Positions 1-11,713 of a DNA stretch of 64,000 nt are shown one piece after another (position 1 is the first letter of the stretch; each line of letters begins with the position of its first letter). The notes below the pieces were generated by a model. That model made no database searches and was not told where the DNA came from. It saw only the letters and a list, made by a program, of their open reading frames with translations. Origin of the DNA: Cordilura impudica (taxonomy: Eukaryota; Arthropoda; Insecta; Diptera; Scathophagidae). The stretch covers positions 23,014,437 through 23,078,436 of the forward strand of contig OY821522.1 in NCBI GenBank assembly GCA_963682025.1, written 5' to 3'. Position numbers and translations under genes: made by a program.

Positions 1-840
1 TGCTGTTCTAACTCTCGAGTCTTGACCCTCATAAACCTTTCCAATTCGACCTAATCTTCATTCGTTAGGGGTAAATTGTACTGACGAATTACAAATAAAT
101 TACCTAACTCAAAATCTTTTTCAGAGTATTTCCACTTCACGCGTCGAAGAAGTTATTTTAGATACTCTTCCTTCCACCATAGAGCAAAGCGGTGATGAAG
201 AACCTTGAGCTTTTGTCACCTATTGGCTATACTCAAAGATATTCAGAGTGATTGGGTTCAGAGGGTGAGAGCAATGGTGTTAAAGAGACAAGTTCAGAGG
301 GGTTGTCCTTCACTGCACACAGAGGTCTAGAGTTTAGACACGCTTCGATCCGAGCATGCATTGTCATAAATTCTGCGATTGTAAATTTTTGAACATCAAA
401 AATCTTCTTTAAATGGGTTTTAACATTGTTCACACACATGTGCGGAGCACCAGGGGGTACAAAATGCCACTCTACTGGCTGAAAGCTACTCTGTACGTTA
501 ACCTTTCGATTTTGTTCGGACAAAAATATTTCTGGCCAAACCTAAGTGCATTCGAAGCACCGACAAAGGCCATCCCAGTATCAGAGTACATATGGGATAG
601 ACATCCTCGACGAGAGAAAAATCGGGTAAAAGCCGCTAGAAAAGTGTCGGTTTATATATCTCCAGTGGCTTCAAAATTAATAGCTTTTGTTGCAAAACAC
701 AAAATCATTAAAACATATCTTTTAGTTATTCGACAAGCCCTACCATTATATGAACTTATATCGAAAGAATCGGCGAATCTAATCCGGTATGAGTAAACGG
801 TCTCGACAGAGAAGTTCGTTCTGAGGGGAGTCTTATCCAC
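1..840 (-). pseudogene. BEL/Pao integrase remnant (BEL-0), cut by the window edge
   Basis: On the minus strand this reads as the last part of a BEL/Pao polyprotein: the integrase catalytic core and the C-terminal tail. Near 650-840 the frame contains the family stretch CFATKAINFEATGDI just after the first catalytic-Asp region. At 233-523 there are WHFVPPGAPHM and RIEACLNSRPL, which flank the catalytic Glu in this family; the usual HMGGLWEA box is degraded (HMCVNNV). Below 232 the C-terminal domain is still recognisable but in broken frames. Several frameshifts and stops make it non-functional. The element continues left of the window, and no LTR is visible. Confidence 0.8.
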
Positions 841-870
841 ATTACGTAAAGCGAGCTCTCCAGTACGGGG

Positions 871-1820
871 ATGGAGGAGATGATGAAGCGGGTCAAAGTT
901 GGGTCGCCGAGGAAGCCTATTTCACCAAGATTCAGGCGTCCTGCTATTGTTGTTGCTGCTGGCGTTGCCGCTGCTTTGGCTGAGGACGTGTCTGCTGAGG
1001 CTGTAGTTAGCGATAAGGCGTCTGGAGCTGTTGCGAGGAAGGCGCTTGATCGGACCAGGGCCCGGCCAATACGCAGAACTGGCTTATTTGATAGAATGAA
1101 GGACGTAAGCTCAGCACTGATGGAGCTGGTTATGGCTGACAGCGTTAATGCGCGGTTGGCCAAAGCGGTGATGGAGCAGGTTGGAGGTTTCGAGGTGTTG
1201 CTCGTTGAGGTCGTGGAGAAGGTAAAGAAGGAGGTCGGCCCCACCCTTGGGGTACGTGTCCACGCACTACGACCATTGCGCGATGGCGGAGCGATCATTC
1301 GCACCCCGTTGGTAGCTGAAAGGGAGAGGGTCGTGAAGAACGCTAAGTTTGGTGAGGATGGGTTGGAGGTGTCGGTAAGAGACACGCTCAGACCGTAGGT
1401 CGTCGTGCAACGGGTTCATCCGGAAATCACTCCGGATGAATTAATGAATGAGTTGTATGAGAAGAACCTTAAGGAGAGATGTCCGAGGAAGTCTACAAGA
1501 GGAGCGTTCGCTTGGTGTCCAACCCGTAGAAGGCAAATGGCGGTCCGGTATATGTTGTCTTGGAGTGCAACACTGAAACACTGCAGCTGTTGACTGATGT
1601 TGGTAGATGTTATATCAAATGGTTTTCGTTTGCGGTGCGACATCACGATGCTGTTCCATGCTGCTACAGGTGCTTAGGGTTCGACCATCTGATTAGGCAC
1701 TGTCGGATGCCTTATGAAGTTTGTCGCCTATGCGCCTATGTACATATTTTGACCGGGTGTTCACTTCATAGTGATATTAGCTTAGATAGTATGGGGATTT
1801 TAAAAACAGCGGTAGGATAG
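871..1820 (+). pseudogene. R1-clade non-LTR retrotransposon ORF1 (gag-like) remnant
   Basis: The first 175 codons (871-1398) carry an Ala/Val/Arg-rich N-terminus followed by VRVHALRPLRDGGAIIRTP, which I recognise from ORF1 proteins of the insect R1 clade. The same frame continues past an in-frame TAG at 1396-1398 into VHPEITPDELMNELYEKNL. After another TAG and a frame change the region 1560-1820 encodes LTDVGRCYIKWFSF and CCHC knuckles (CYRCLGFDHLIRHC, then CRLC). The knuckles bind element RNA in this family. No ORF2 (endonuclease/reverse transcriptase) follows. The strand is inferred from the knuckles; the long minus-strand frame over 756-1385 is a shadow. It is a dead copy. Confidence 0.8.
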
Positions 1821-2180
1821 GATTTTAGTAGGCCATTAGAGGACGGGCGGACTGTTAGAAATTTAAGTGAATACGCAAGGTAGAACCAGACATTAGTTGA
1901 GGTGGCTTTTGATGTGGGCATCTATGTTGGTGCTTAACTGCCAATGGGTGGTCGCTCCAGTAGTACACATCGTCGTGCCTGGATTTTGGATATGAGTATG
2001 AATGTTGGCGGGGACTGATACATCGGTATCTGCCCCTCTACAATGCTGCTTCCAGTTTGTTGCTGCTACCTGTTGTTTTGCGATTCTGTTCCTGAGATTT
2101 TCTATGTGTTGTCTGTCGAGCTTCCGTAAGGGGACTATGTTTATTGTTGTCGTTTTGTTTGCTGCTGCTGGGAAGCACAT
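1821..2180 (+). other. Decayed DNA next to the R1-like remnant, interrupted by BEL-1
   Basis: No frame here gives a recognisable product. The G+C content is higher than in the surrounding LTR DNA and similar to the R1-like gag, so it is probably the tail of that element. Its last five bases, CACAT at 2176-2180, recur at 30,398-30,402 just after the BEL-1 3' LTR, so this was the left side of the BEL-1 target. Confidence 0.5.
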
Positions 2181-2841
2181 TGTTCAAAGCAGTTGAACCA
2201 TTGCATACATTTTTTTTTTGAATCAAAGTATTGAATTAATCACTGAACTCCTTTTCTGCCTATATTATACTACTATTATTATATTATATTTATTATGTCA
2301 TTAAATTTTTATCTTTAATTTATATACATATTTAAAATAAATTACTCATATCAAATGTATTTTACGTTTATTATACCTTTATGAATTATGTACCAAAATC
2401 AAATTTATTATACATTTTATTCATTCGATTATGACAATTCTAACCCTGAATTGTAATAGAGCATCTAATCATCATATTGTCTAGTTTTCGAACCTTTCTC
2501 TTTGATGTATCGCCATATTGTATCGAAACCGAACGTCCTTCATCAATGTCGTGAAAGAGGCTCGGTCATTATTACGCATCAGCTCGAAGAAGAAGGACGG
2601 TTTCCATCAGTAGCAGCCACATTGGATATTTGTATATATATTGTACATAATAAAAGATGTAAGTTAAATGAGTTTAAAGAATATCGTCTCTTTTTTCTTT
2701 ACTGGTTTAATAATCATAAATCCTGCCGACTCCCAGGCAGCTCCATTAGTCCCCTTATATCCCTATATTTCCATTAGGAAAATTATAAGTTGTACATCCC
2801 ACAAATCACAAAATAAGCTATACAGCTTAATAAATTAATCA
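2181..2841 (+). repeat. BEL-1 5' LTR
   Basis: 661 bp, TG...CA ends, matching 29,718-30,397. It starts directly after the target copy CACAT (2176-2180) and is followed without a gap by TGGTCCTTCG. It lacks an 18-bp segment present in the 3' LTR (near 30,035-30,052). A sense-strand open frame (2502-2777) has no recognised function. Confidence 0.9.
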
Positions 2842-2859
2842 TGGTCCTTCGATGTCCTC
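2842..2859 (+). promoter_or_regulatory. BEL-1 primer-binding site
   Basis: TGGTCCTTCGATGTCCTC directly abuts the 5' LTR. A TGG start next to the LTR is the signature of a site complementary to a tRNA 3' CCA end. I have not identified the tRNA. Confidence 0.65.
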
Positions 2860-5586
2860 CTTTGACATTTAACGAAAAAGTAATAATTATTAATTGCCTT
2901 CGAAATATATATAAATATTAAAATATAAGAAAAAAATAAAATATTTCTTGTTAAACAATACACAAGTACCTTCTCTGCATTTGACATAATTGCATTGTAA
3001 CATATCTGTTATAGTAATAGATTATGTTCTCGTTTCACGGTCAGTTTACTGAATCTCTCTTTGTATGAATGTATGTATGAACGTGCGTAAAAGAAGTACA
3101 AGAAATTAGATTTTTTCTTGTCTTCAAATAGTGCGGTCGTGAAGCATTAGTTCGGAAATTATAATTATTTGTGAAATTACCACAAAACCATATATGTTTA
3201 ACCATATAAGTTTGAAACGCCAAGTTTTCTTGTGATTGGTATATAAAGCTATCCGTATAAAATAAAAAATACTCAGAAGGGCGAATGTTTAATTTTATTT
3301 TCAAAATTAAGCAAGAAAGTGCAGTAATAAAACTTAAGACACCATTGTCAGCTGCAGGTATATGCACATTGCCGTGATCCTTTTAGATAGAGAAAAGTGT
3401 AGTGTTAATAAATTTATTAACTGGTTAATTATCATTATTGAATAATGGTTAATTATTAATTAACAATAAAAATCGAAGTCGACAATTGTGATAAAGGAAT
3501 GTACCTTTACCACTTATGTTGCCGTCTCAAAATAGAATTTTTTTTAAATCAAATTATTAATTAATTATTCGTAAAGTAAGCAAGAAACTACAAGAAGTCG
3601 AAGCGAACAGTATTTATAATTTGAAGATTTCATTCATTAATAAAAAATTTTTCTGAAAAGATTTGCTGAAATCCCAGTGACGGTATCCAAGAATTCATTG
3701 GAATTTTTACAACATTACTGGGCGTACTTGTCGCTAAAACCAAAAGCTTCCCCAGCTGTTATCAACATAAATCCACAAGAGTGCACATTTTTCCAGTTGC
3801 TACAAACAGGCCATCTAAGAAGAACAGGAATCAAAAAATTTTTTTGGCGAGTACTACAAGGAAAAGCTACAGTTTGTACTGGAAAACACCACAGAGATAA
3901 CTAAAAACTGGCAAAACTATCATAACCTTAAAACAAATATTGAATTGCAATTTTGCAAACGCAAAAGAAAAATAACCTTGATAATAAAATAACCTCTAAA
4001 TCAAGGTCAAACCATATAAAAGGAAAAAAAAAACAAACATTGCGAAATAACATCTTATTTCCAATAAGATTCTCTGCTCTTCTACTCATTATAACTTCTC
4101 TGTTAAATGAATAATAAAGACTATGTAAAGATAACATATTAACATAGGTAACGTACATATTTCACATTGGCGTTTTTACTAATTATAACTTCTCTGTTAA
4201 ATAAATAATAAAGCCTCTGTTAAGATAACATATTAACATTGGTAACATACATAAGTGACATTAAAAGCTTTGCTGAAATATTAAAACATTTTTGAAGACA
4301 ATAACATAATGTGACTTTTAAATTTAAAGTGGTTATTTTTTTTAATGTTTGGTTCCCAATGATAAAACAATAACTTCATTTGTTTTAATTAAGAAATTAG
4401 TTCTTCGTTGAGAACAAATATTATTATATAAATAATATTTTGTCAAGTCAATTTGCGTTAAGTATATTTAAAGTGATTTTATTCATATTTAATTTGCCAT
4501 ATTCCGGACATCTCAGAATAATTTAAGCCAGTTTCCCATACACTTAACAGATTAATTGAACGTACATTTAAAATAATAGCTACATACATATATTTAAACT
4601 GTTTGGTTGTCTGGCCACACATTTAAAATTTATTTTTAAAATTTTTGAAATTTAATTGATTACTTCAACGATTTTGCTGACATCTTTAAAAGTTTTAAAA
4701 TATTCTTGTGTATCCCATATACTCGAAGAAGTGGTTTAGTGTTATTCCTTGCACTTAACAAAATAATTAAAAATAATTGAAAATATTTTCAACTTTTGAT
4801 TGTTTCATTTCGCACACGTAAAAGAGTTAATTCTTTTTAAATTTTTAAAATTTAATTGATAATTTCAACGATTTTGCTGACATCTGAAAATATTTACAAC
4901 TGTTGGTTGTTTCAGTTTACACATTCAAAAGAGTAAATTATTTTAAAATTCTCAATTTTAATTGATTATTTCGACGGTCTTGCTGACATAGTTAAAAGTT
5001 CTATAAATACTTTTGTGAATCCCACACACTTGAAAAAACAATTTAACTTAATGACGTGTTCAGTGTTATTCCTAACATTTAAACGAGAACTACAAATATT
5101 TACAAAATATTTTCAACTGTTGATTGTTTCTTTCACACACTTAAAGGAGTAAATTCTTCTCAGCCATTGACGATTTCATTTCACACTTCAAGGAGTTAAT
5201 TCTTTTTAAATTTTTCAAATTTAATTGATAATTTCAACCGTTTTGCTGACATCTTTGAAACTGTTTAAATGTTCTGGTGTTAACCCATACATTTGATAAA
5301 ATAATTTATATTAGTGAATTGACTAAGGATGCAGTGGTATTTGCGGATTTAGTGTTATTCCTTACCCTTAACAAAATAAAGAAAAATATTTACAAAATAT
5401 TTTCAACTATAGGCTGTCTTATTTCACACACTTAAAAGAGTTAATTCTTTTTATATTTTTCAAATTTAATTGATTTTTAAACACATACATACGTGACATA
5501 ATATTACTCCTCTCAATTGTTAAAAGAGATCATTCTTCAATTACACTGATTTGATCTAATTCTATCCCCGGTATCAAAGCTAAAAC
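2860..5586 (+). other. BEL-1 2.7-kb leader without recognisable coding capacity
   Basis: Very A+T-rich. Weak open frames at 3041-3367 (minus) and 3677-3904 (plus) resemble nothing I know. Two sets of internal repeats stand out. A block with TTATAACTTCTCTGTTAAAT and AACATATTAACAT occurs at about 4085-4155 and again at 4185-4255. From 4640 to 5480, diverged units carry TTTTGCTGACAT (near 4672, 4870, 5241, variant 4980) and CACACTTAAAAGAGT (near 4810, 4917, 5132, 5414). The leader is probably untranslated RNA of the element. Confidence 0.6.
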
Positions 5587-6536
5587 ATGTTTGAAGAATT
5601 TATTTTTGACTCCGACGATTTAGTTACTTTTTGTTCGGACTTTGATAGCTTTTCGCCTGACGATTTAACAGATTCAAGTTCTTAACGATCGACGGGCTCA
5701 AATGCAAAAATCGTACAGGATTATGTGCACCTCCAAAGAGCAAAATATCAGTTTTGAACTGAAGGAATCGGCCCAAGGAAAATTTTCAGCTTGCACCAAA
5801 GCTTTTCATAAGTGTAAATCGAAAATTTTCGATCTCCAGAAGGCTTTAGTATCTGGCGTTACTTCTCAATATGATATATCCAACATAACTCCTTCAGATA
5901 GTTCTTTTCTTGTATCAAAGTTCCTCCTTGTGATACGGAATTATTTTACGGTGGATATGAAGAATGGCCCTCATTCAGAGACATGTTCATTGCCGTATAC
6001 GTAGATCATCCCAAGTTAACCGCTGTTCAAAAATTGTTTCACCTGAGGCTGAAAGCACGTGGTCAAGCCGGTGTTATTGTGAAAAAATACAAATTATGCG
6101 GGGAAAATTTCCCTATTGCGTGGGAAACATTACACACAAGATACGAGAACAAACGTATTCTTGTGGACAACCAATTGAAGATTCTTCTCAATTTGTCCCC
6201 CATTGCCTCCGAAAGTAGTGAATCCCTTCAGGTAATCCAAGATACTATTAATGATTGTCTTTCGGCTTTGAAAGCTCAAAATATACCCACCGCGGATTCG
6301 GATCCCATTTTAGTATATCTCTGCTCTACTAATCTTCCACACGAGACCCTTTCATTATGGGAACAATCTCTTGATTCTCATAGGATTCTACTTATTGGGA
6401 ACAAGCGGATCGATTCCTCTCTAATAGGTACGAAGTGGTCGAGCGCCTAAACAGTATTCAGGGTACCAAAACCAACGCGAAGAAAAATTCAAAATCAGAA
6501 GTAAATTCCTTTAATACAGAGAGTGTAGCCCAGTTT
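5587..6536 (+). pseudogene. BEL-1 gag, N-terminal part (DUF1759-like)
   Basis: The likely start is ATG 5587, opening a short acidic frame (MFEEFIFDSDDLVTFCSDF...) that stops at 5685. The frame then changes and runs from 5702 through KESAQGKFSACTKAFHK, and changes again near 5960 to MFIAVYVDHPKLTAVQKLFHL. This last block and the text after it (about 5983-6430) are the DUF1759-type region typical of BEL/Pao gag, the structural protein forming the particle. Another shift near 6430 leads to the end at the Gypsy-1 insertion, whose left target copy GTTT is 6533-6536. The gag resumes at 14,722. At least three frame changes make it non-functional. Confidence 0.8.
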
Positions 6537-7597
6537 TGTAACGACGCAAAATCTGCTCTTGCCAGGGTGAGCTCAGTTGCGTCCAGGGTCGTTACAGAAA
6601 AGAAATTTCGAAGTTATTCGCAGGAGGAAAAAATAGACATCAGCTTCAACGTTATAAAACTTAACACTTTATTATGTAGACAAACTCGTTATAATTGTAT
6701 GGTATAATAATGTGTTTCACCCGAAATAGGAAAATAGAAACAAACAAAAAAAAACTTTAAGGCACCAATTTTAAGTTGAACATGGGAATACAGACAAGCG
6801 ACTTCAGCATCTATTCTTGCTGCTTAGATATGTTAGACCAGTGTACATGTATGACTTCAGCATCTATACATATAACCAACTCTAACATAAATATTCCCTA
6901 TGTATCAGTTTAATGGTAAGCTGCCAGCCAGCTAACTTACCTTGGTGTCTATCACACGACTGATCCTTTTCTGTTTGCTGTTTGGCTTTTAATAGTCACA
7001 GCATGGTGTGATAAACATACGCGAATGTATACGTACATACAACGAACTCTACCGACCAATCAGAACGAAGCTGACGTGTCATAGTTAGCGTCACTTAGTT
7101 GTTAATTTATGTATGCAACCAACTGGGTTTACACAAGACTTACAACTCTTGGTTGAAGTCTTTACTGTCAATGGTGGTGTTAGAGGTCGTTGTATATAAC
7201 TATTAAAATCATACCGTAAGTACCGGGTGCAATTATAAACAATGATAAATATAAATGTAGGTGAGCGAAATATACATATAAGGGAAAATAATATAAATAT
7301 ATAATATATGAACGTAATATTAATATAAATATAATAATATAAATATAAATAGAATACAAGACTATAAATGTTCATTTATAATATGTTGTAGGTACATAGT
7401 TTAAATATACGAGGGTATATTATAAATGAATTGGATATATGAATTTTATATGAATGTATAAATGAAGACAAAATATAAATATACAGCAAATATAAATATA
7501 CAGATGATATGACGTATTTTGAATATACATATGCTGGTCGGGATCGGTTGAGAGATAAATGTGGGGACCAAAACGAGGGTCGACTTTGGTCCTTACA
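6537..7597 (-). repeat. Gypsy-1 3' LTR
   Basis: 1061 bp, TGTAACGACG...CCTTACA on the plus strand, almost identical to 13,658-14,721. The left flank GTTT is the target copy. It contains a stretch rich in AATATAAATATA (about 7260-7510). Confidence 0.92.
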
Positions 7598-7612
7598 CGC
7601 CCTCCCTTCGTC
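7598..7612 (-). promoter_or_regulatory. Gypsy-1 polypurine tract
   Basis: On the minus strand GACGAAGGGAGGGCG lies directly upstream of the 3' LTR, where the plus-strand DNA primer is expected. Confidence 0.6.
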
Positions 7613-7782
7613 GGGGTCGGCTGCGGTTGCCTGTTTGGGTAGGTTGTCGTCGTTCGTTCCTCGCGTTGACGGTGGTGGTGGGGGGTGGTGTTGTCCTGGT
7701 GCCGGTATATTAGCGAGTGTCATTTTCATCGTCGGCATTGTTGGTGGGTTGTAGGGTTGTGAATAGGTGTGTTTGATTTGAT

Positions 7783-8145
7783 TTAGTCGGTGCCGGGACC
7801 AGAGGATGTCGTTCGTAGGGCCTTGACAGTCACACCCCCTGACGCTCTGAACTGTAGCCGGTATTTGTCAAGGCGGTGTAGATCGATGACTATTTGTCTA
7901 CGGCCGGTTAAGGTTGGCCGTATGGTAAGGATATGGGGCATCAGTAGCTCCACGACGGCTGGAGAGATACCCTCTGCAGTAATGTCGGTGCTAGTGGACG
8001 GGATATTCTGGTTTTGGTCGTCCACGGCGGGGATACGTGGTAGTTCGCGGTCGAGGAGAATGGTGCGTATTCCCCTGGATTGTTCTTCCACTAAGCGTTG
8101 GCGGAATCTCTCTTTTGACATCTGATAGCGTTCTTCTGACATCAT
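7783..8145 (-). CDS. Unidentified 120-aa ORF between integrase and 3' LTR of Gypsy-1
   Basis: An uninterrupted frame (MMSEERYQMSKERFRQRLVEE...) lies about 120 bp after the pol stop, in the position where env sits in some LTR elements. It has a basic, probably helical N-terminus (residues 1-30), a Pro/Ser/Thr linker (about 35-55) and a basic C-terminal half. I see no signal peptide or membrane segment, so it is not an envelope protein by inspection. I do not recognise the family. It is intact in a recently inserted copy whose gag and pol are broken, but it is short enough to have escaped mutation by chance. It may be a nucleic-acid-binding accessory protein or a leftover pol tail. Confidence 0.45.
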   Translation of the reverse strand: MMSEERYQMSKERFRQRLVEEQSRGIRTILLDRELPRIPAVDDQNQNIPSTSTDITAEGISPAVVELLMPHILTIRPTLTGRRQIVIDLHRLDKYRLQFRASGGVTVKALRTTSSGPGTD

Positions 8146-8263
8146 AGATTTCTCTGATTGTTATGGTAGTTTAATTGAATGCGTTAACGAAGTCTATGGA
8201 AGATATAAAAGATAGGTGGGCATTAGACTAAATCTATAAAGAATTTTATTGTCTGTTAAATAA

Positions 8264-11200
8264 TTAAACATTTTGTAGCAATTTGTCAGATTCGTCGTTG
8301 GCCACGCATGGCTTTAGTTCGCTAATGTGTGCCGTTCGTATGTCGTTCTTTTCTTGGCCCATCAGTTTGACTATAACTGAGGATGGCAGGGCGGTGATGG
8401 TATAGGGTCCAACAAACTTTGGCGCTAACTTCGCCGCGAAGTTTTCAGACGCCTTCGACAGTTGATGTTGTTTGACCAAGACTCGCTGTCCAATCGTGGG
8501 TTTCCAAGGTCTCCGCCGCAGATTATAGTAACGTCTCTGATCTTGAGCCGCACGGAACAGGTTGTTTCGTATAATCTTAAAGACGTCACGTAATTGCAGA
8601 CTCTTTTCGGTGGGGTTCCACTTGGTGGATCCGGTCCCCACGGTGACTTCGTCGTATAGTGCACGTGGTAGCCTGGGTTCGCGACCTTGGGTAAGGAAGG
8701 CGGGTGATAACCAGTAGATTTGGATGCGGCGGTGTTCATGGCCAACGAAATTTCGGGTAGCAGGTCAACCCACGTGACGTGTTTATTCCTGGTGAACTGG
8801 GATATCATCGTTTTGACGACGCGATTTGTCCTTTCCGTCGGGTTTTTTTGGGGGTGTATGGTGCTGTGAGCTGGTGTTCGACCCCAAGGTCTTTTAGGAA
8901 ACTTTTGAAGATTTTACTGATGAACTGGGATCCGTTGTCGGTTATTGCCATCTTTGGTACACCGAACCGTGCCAGAACTCGTTCCCGGAACGCCTTGATT
9001 AATCCCTCGGAGGTGGCTTTACGTTGTGGTATCAGCTCTGTTCATTTAGAAAAACGGTCGACGATAACCAATAGCATTGTGTTGCCGTGTTTCGATCGGG
9101 GTAGTGGCCCCACGAAATCTAGGCAAATGGTGGCCCATGGCTCCTCAGGTACCCTGGTAAGCATTTCGCCGACTGGCTTCTGTTGACAGACTTTGTATTG
9201 TTGGCAGGATTGGCAGCTTCGTACATAGCGGCTGACATCTCGGAAGAGTCCGGGCCAGTAATACCGATTGCAGATCCGATTAATGGTTTTTCGGATGCCG
9301 AGATGCCCTGCGGTGGGGTCGTCGTGATTTTCCCTCAATACGCGTTCTCGTTGTGGGGTTCCTACACAAAGTTTCCACGGTTGGCAGTCTTCGTCGTTGT
9401 GGTTCCTGGGGAAATGTCTGTAAAGCTGATTGTTAATTAAAGAAAAGTCTGAATATTTTTGAGAGTTATTTTTAACCGCATTTATTTGTTTTTCCAACCA
9501 TACACAATTCGAAGGTTTGTTACCTGCAACCAGTCGCTGGAATGTTTTTAGGGGTTGCCGCGATAATGCATCGGCCGCAGTGTTTTGTGTGCCTTTCCGG
9601 TATTGAACGTGGAAGGTATATTGCTGGAGCTCTAAGGCCCATCGAGCCAACCGGCCTGTTGGTGTCTCTATTGAATTGAGCCATTTGAGGGATAGGTGAT
9701 CGGTGATGACGGTGAATGTATACCCCTCTAGATACATCCTCATTTTCCTTATGCCCCACACTATGGCCAAGCACTCCTTTTCTGTCGTGGTATAATTTTT
9801 TTCAGCTTGGTTCAGGTGGCGGCTCGCGTACGCTATGACTCGTTCCACTCCGTTCAGCTGTTGGGTGAGGACAGCACCAAGGCCAAAATCGCTAGCGACG
9901 GTTTGTAGGGTGAACGGCTGGGAGAAGTCGGGGCAGGCCAATACCGGGGCTTCTGTCAATTTTGCCTTCAATGTTTCGAACGCTTTCTGTTGATCGTCCG
10001 CCCACTTAAAATGTTTTCCCTTCTTCAGTAAGGAGGTTAGTGGCTGAGATATTTTGACAAATTCAGGTACGAATCGTCGGTACCAGGAGGCGATGCCTAA
10101 AAATCGTCGTACGTCGCGGACATTCTTTGGTGGGGCCATTTTGGTGACTGCGGAAACTTTGTCGGGGTCGGTTCGGATTCCATCTCCACATACAACATGA
10201 TCCAGGTATTTAATTTCCCGTTTGAAGAACTCACACTTTTCGGGGTTTATTTTTAAATTCGCCTTTCTTAGACGCTGGCACACCTCCTTCAGGTGCTTGA
10301 TGTGTGCCTCCAACGTTTGGCTGGTAATGATGATGTCATCAAGATACGCAAACGCGTGGGGTTCCATATCCGGGCCGATAACGTCGTCGAGAGCACGTTG
10401 GAATGTTGCCGGGGCCGAGTGAAGTCCGAATGGCATAACCTTCCACTGATAAAGGCCACGTCCCGGAACGGTGAAAGCTGTGAAGGGTCTGCTCTCTTTA
10501 GCCATGGAAATCTGCCAGTACCCATTTTCTAAATCGAGGCAGCTGATATAACGCGCTTCTTTAAGTCGGTCGAGTATGTGGTTGATACGTGGTAGTGGGT
10601 ATGCGTCGGGGATGGAGCGTGCATTTAGTTGGCGAAAGTCCATGCACAGTCTCCAGGAGCCGTTCTTTTTCTTGGCTAGCGTGATGGGGAAACTGTACGG
10701 ACTATTTGAAGGTTCGATACATCCCTTGGCCAGCAGATTATTTATTTCGGCGTCGATTACGGCTTGCATTGCCGGATTCCGGTTGGCGTACCGAATTTTT
10801 ATCGGTCGGTTGTCTTTCATATGAATCTGATGTTCGGTGAGCCTAGTCGGACCCTTCACCGTTTTGAACGCCTGTAGTTCCTTTTCTAAAAAAGCATCAA
10901 TTTGAAGTTGCTCTTCCGAGCCGGAATGAGTAGGTGGGTAAATACAAGAATTGACATTGGATACACTTACCCGGTCCGAAACGGTCGTGGTTGGGCCTTG
11001 GGCATTGTCCCGGCATAACCTTCCACTGATAAAGGCCACGTCCCGGAACGGTGAAAGCTGTGAAGGGTCTGCTCTCTTTAGCCATGGGAATCTGCCAGTA
11101 CCCATTTTCTAAATCGAGGCAGCTGATATAACGCGCCTCTTTAAGTCGGTCGAGTATGTGGTTGATACGTGGTAGTGGGTATGCGTCGGGGATGGAGCGT

Positions 11201-11713
11201 GCATTTAGTTGGCGAAAGTCCATGCACAGTCTCCAGGAGCCGTTCTTTTTCTTGGCTAGCGTGATGGGGAAACTGTACGGACTATTTGAAGGTTCGATAC
11301 ATCCCTTGGCCAGCAGATTATTTATTTCGGCGTCGATTACGGCTTGCATTGCCGGATTCCGGTTGGCGTACCGAATTTTTATCGGTCGGTTGTCTTTCAT
11401 ATGAATCTGATGTTCGGTGAGCCTAGTCGGACCCTTCACCATTTTGAACGCCTGTAGTTCCTTTTCTAAAAAAGCATCAATTTGAAGTTGCTCTTCCGAG
11501 CCGGAATGAGTAGGTGGGTAAATACAAGAATTGACATTGGATACACTTACCCGGTCCGAAACGGTCGTGGTTGGGCCTTGGGCATTGTCCCGGCTGGTTG
11601 CCATACAGGGATGGTCCACATGGATATGGTCGTTTTCCAGACAGAGACATAATTGTGCAAATGAGACAGACGGTGGTTTTAAAACGCTTCAGTAAATCCA
11701 ACCCTATGATCAT
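8264..11713 (-). pseudogene. Gypsy-1 pol: reverse transcriptase, RNase H, integrase
   Basis: Read on the minus strand. After a frame break near 11,710 the protease tail (IIGLDLLKRF) leads to the reverse transcriptase, with catalytic YISCLDLENGY and FAYLDDIII. RNase H follows with TDHLSLKWL and ADALSR. The integrase has an H2C2 zinc module (HLGIRKTINR...CQSCQQYK), first Asp in CLDFVGPLP and second in ITDNGSQF; the Glu lies in a shifted frame near 8850. Breaks are the 580-bp duplication (10,433-11,592), a Trp-to-TGA stop after VIVDRFSK (near 9042) and frameshifts near 8810-8850. The C-terminal domain (VLVKQHQL...GPYTI) ends at 8264. The longest clean stretch is 9042-11,012. The enzyme copied element RNA and inserted the DNA; this copy cannot make it whole. 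Confidence 0.9.
10433..11592 (-). repeat. 580-bp tandem duplication inside Gypsy-1 reverse transcriptase
   Basis: 10,433-11,012 and 11,013-11,592 are head-to-tail copies differing at about three positions (for example near 10,507/11,087 and 10,558/11,138). The breakpoint shows GGCATA homology. The unit covers the N-terminal reverse transcriptase up to motif A. Since 580 is not a multiple of three, it breaks the frame. Confidence 0.93.

Noticed and set aside
756..1385. 209-codon minus-strand open frame, Ser/Thr/Ala-rich
   Set aside because: It is the antisense shadow of the R1-like gag, which has recognisable knuckles on the plus strand.
7091..7375. Hydrophobic Tyr/Ile-rich minus frame resembling a membrane protein, also at 14,215
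   Set aside because: It lies in the A+T-rich part of the Gypsy-1 LTRs; hydrophobicity comes from base composition.
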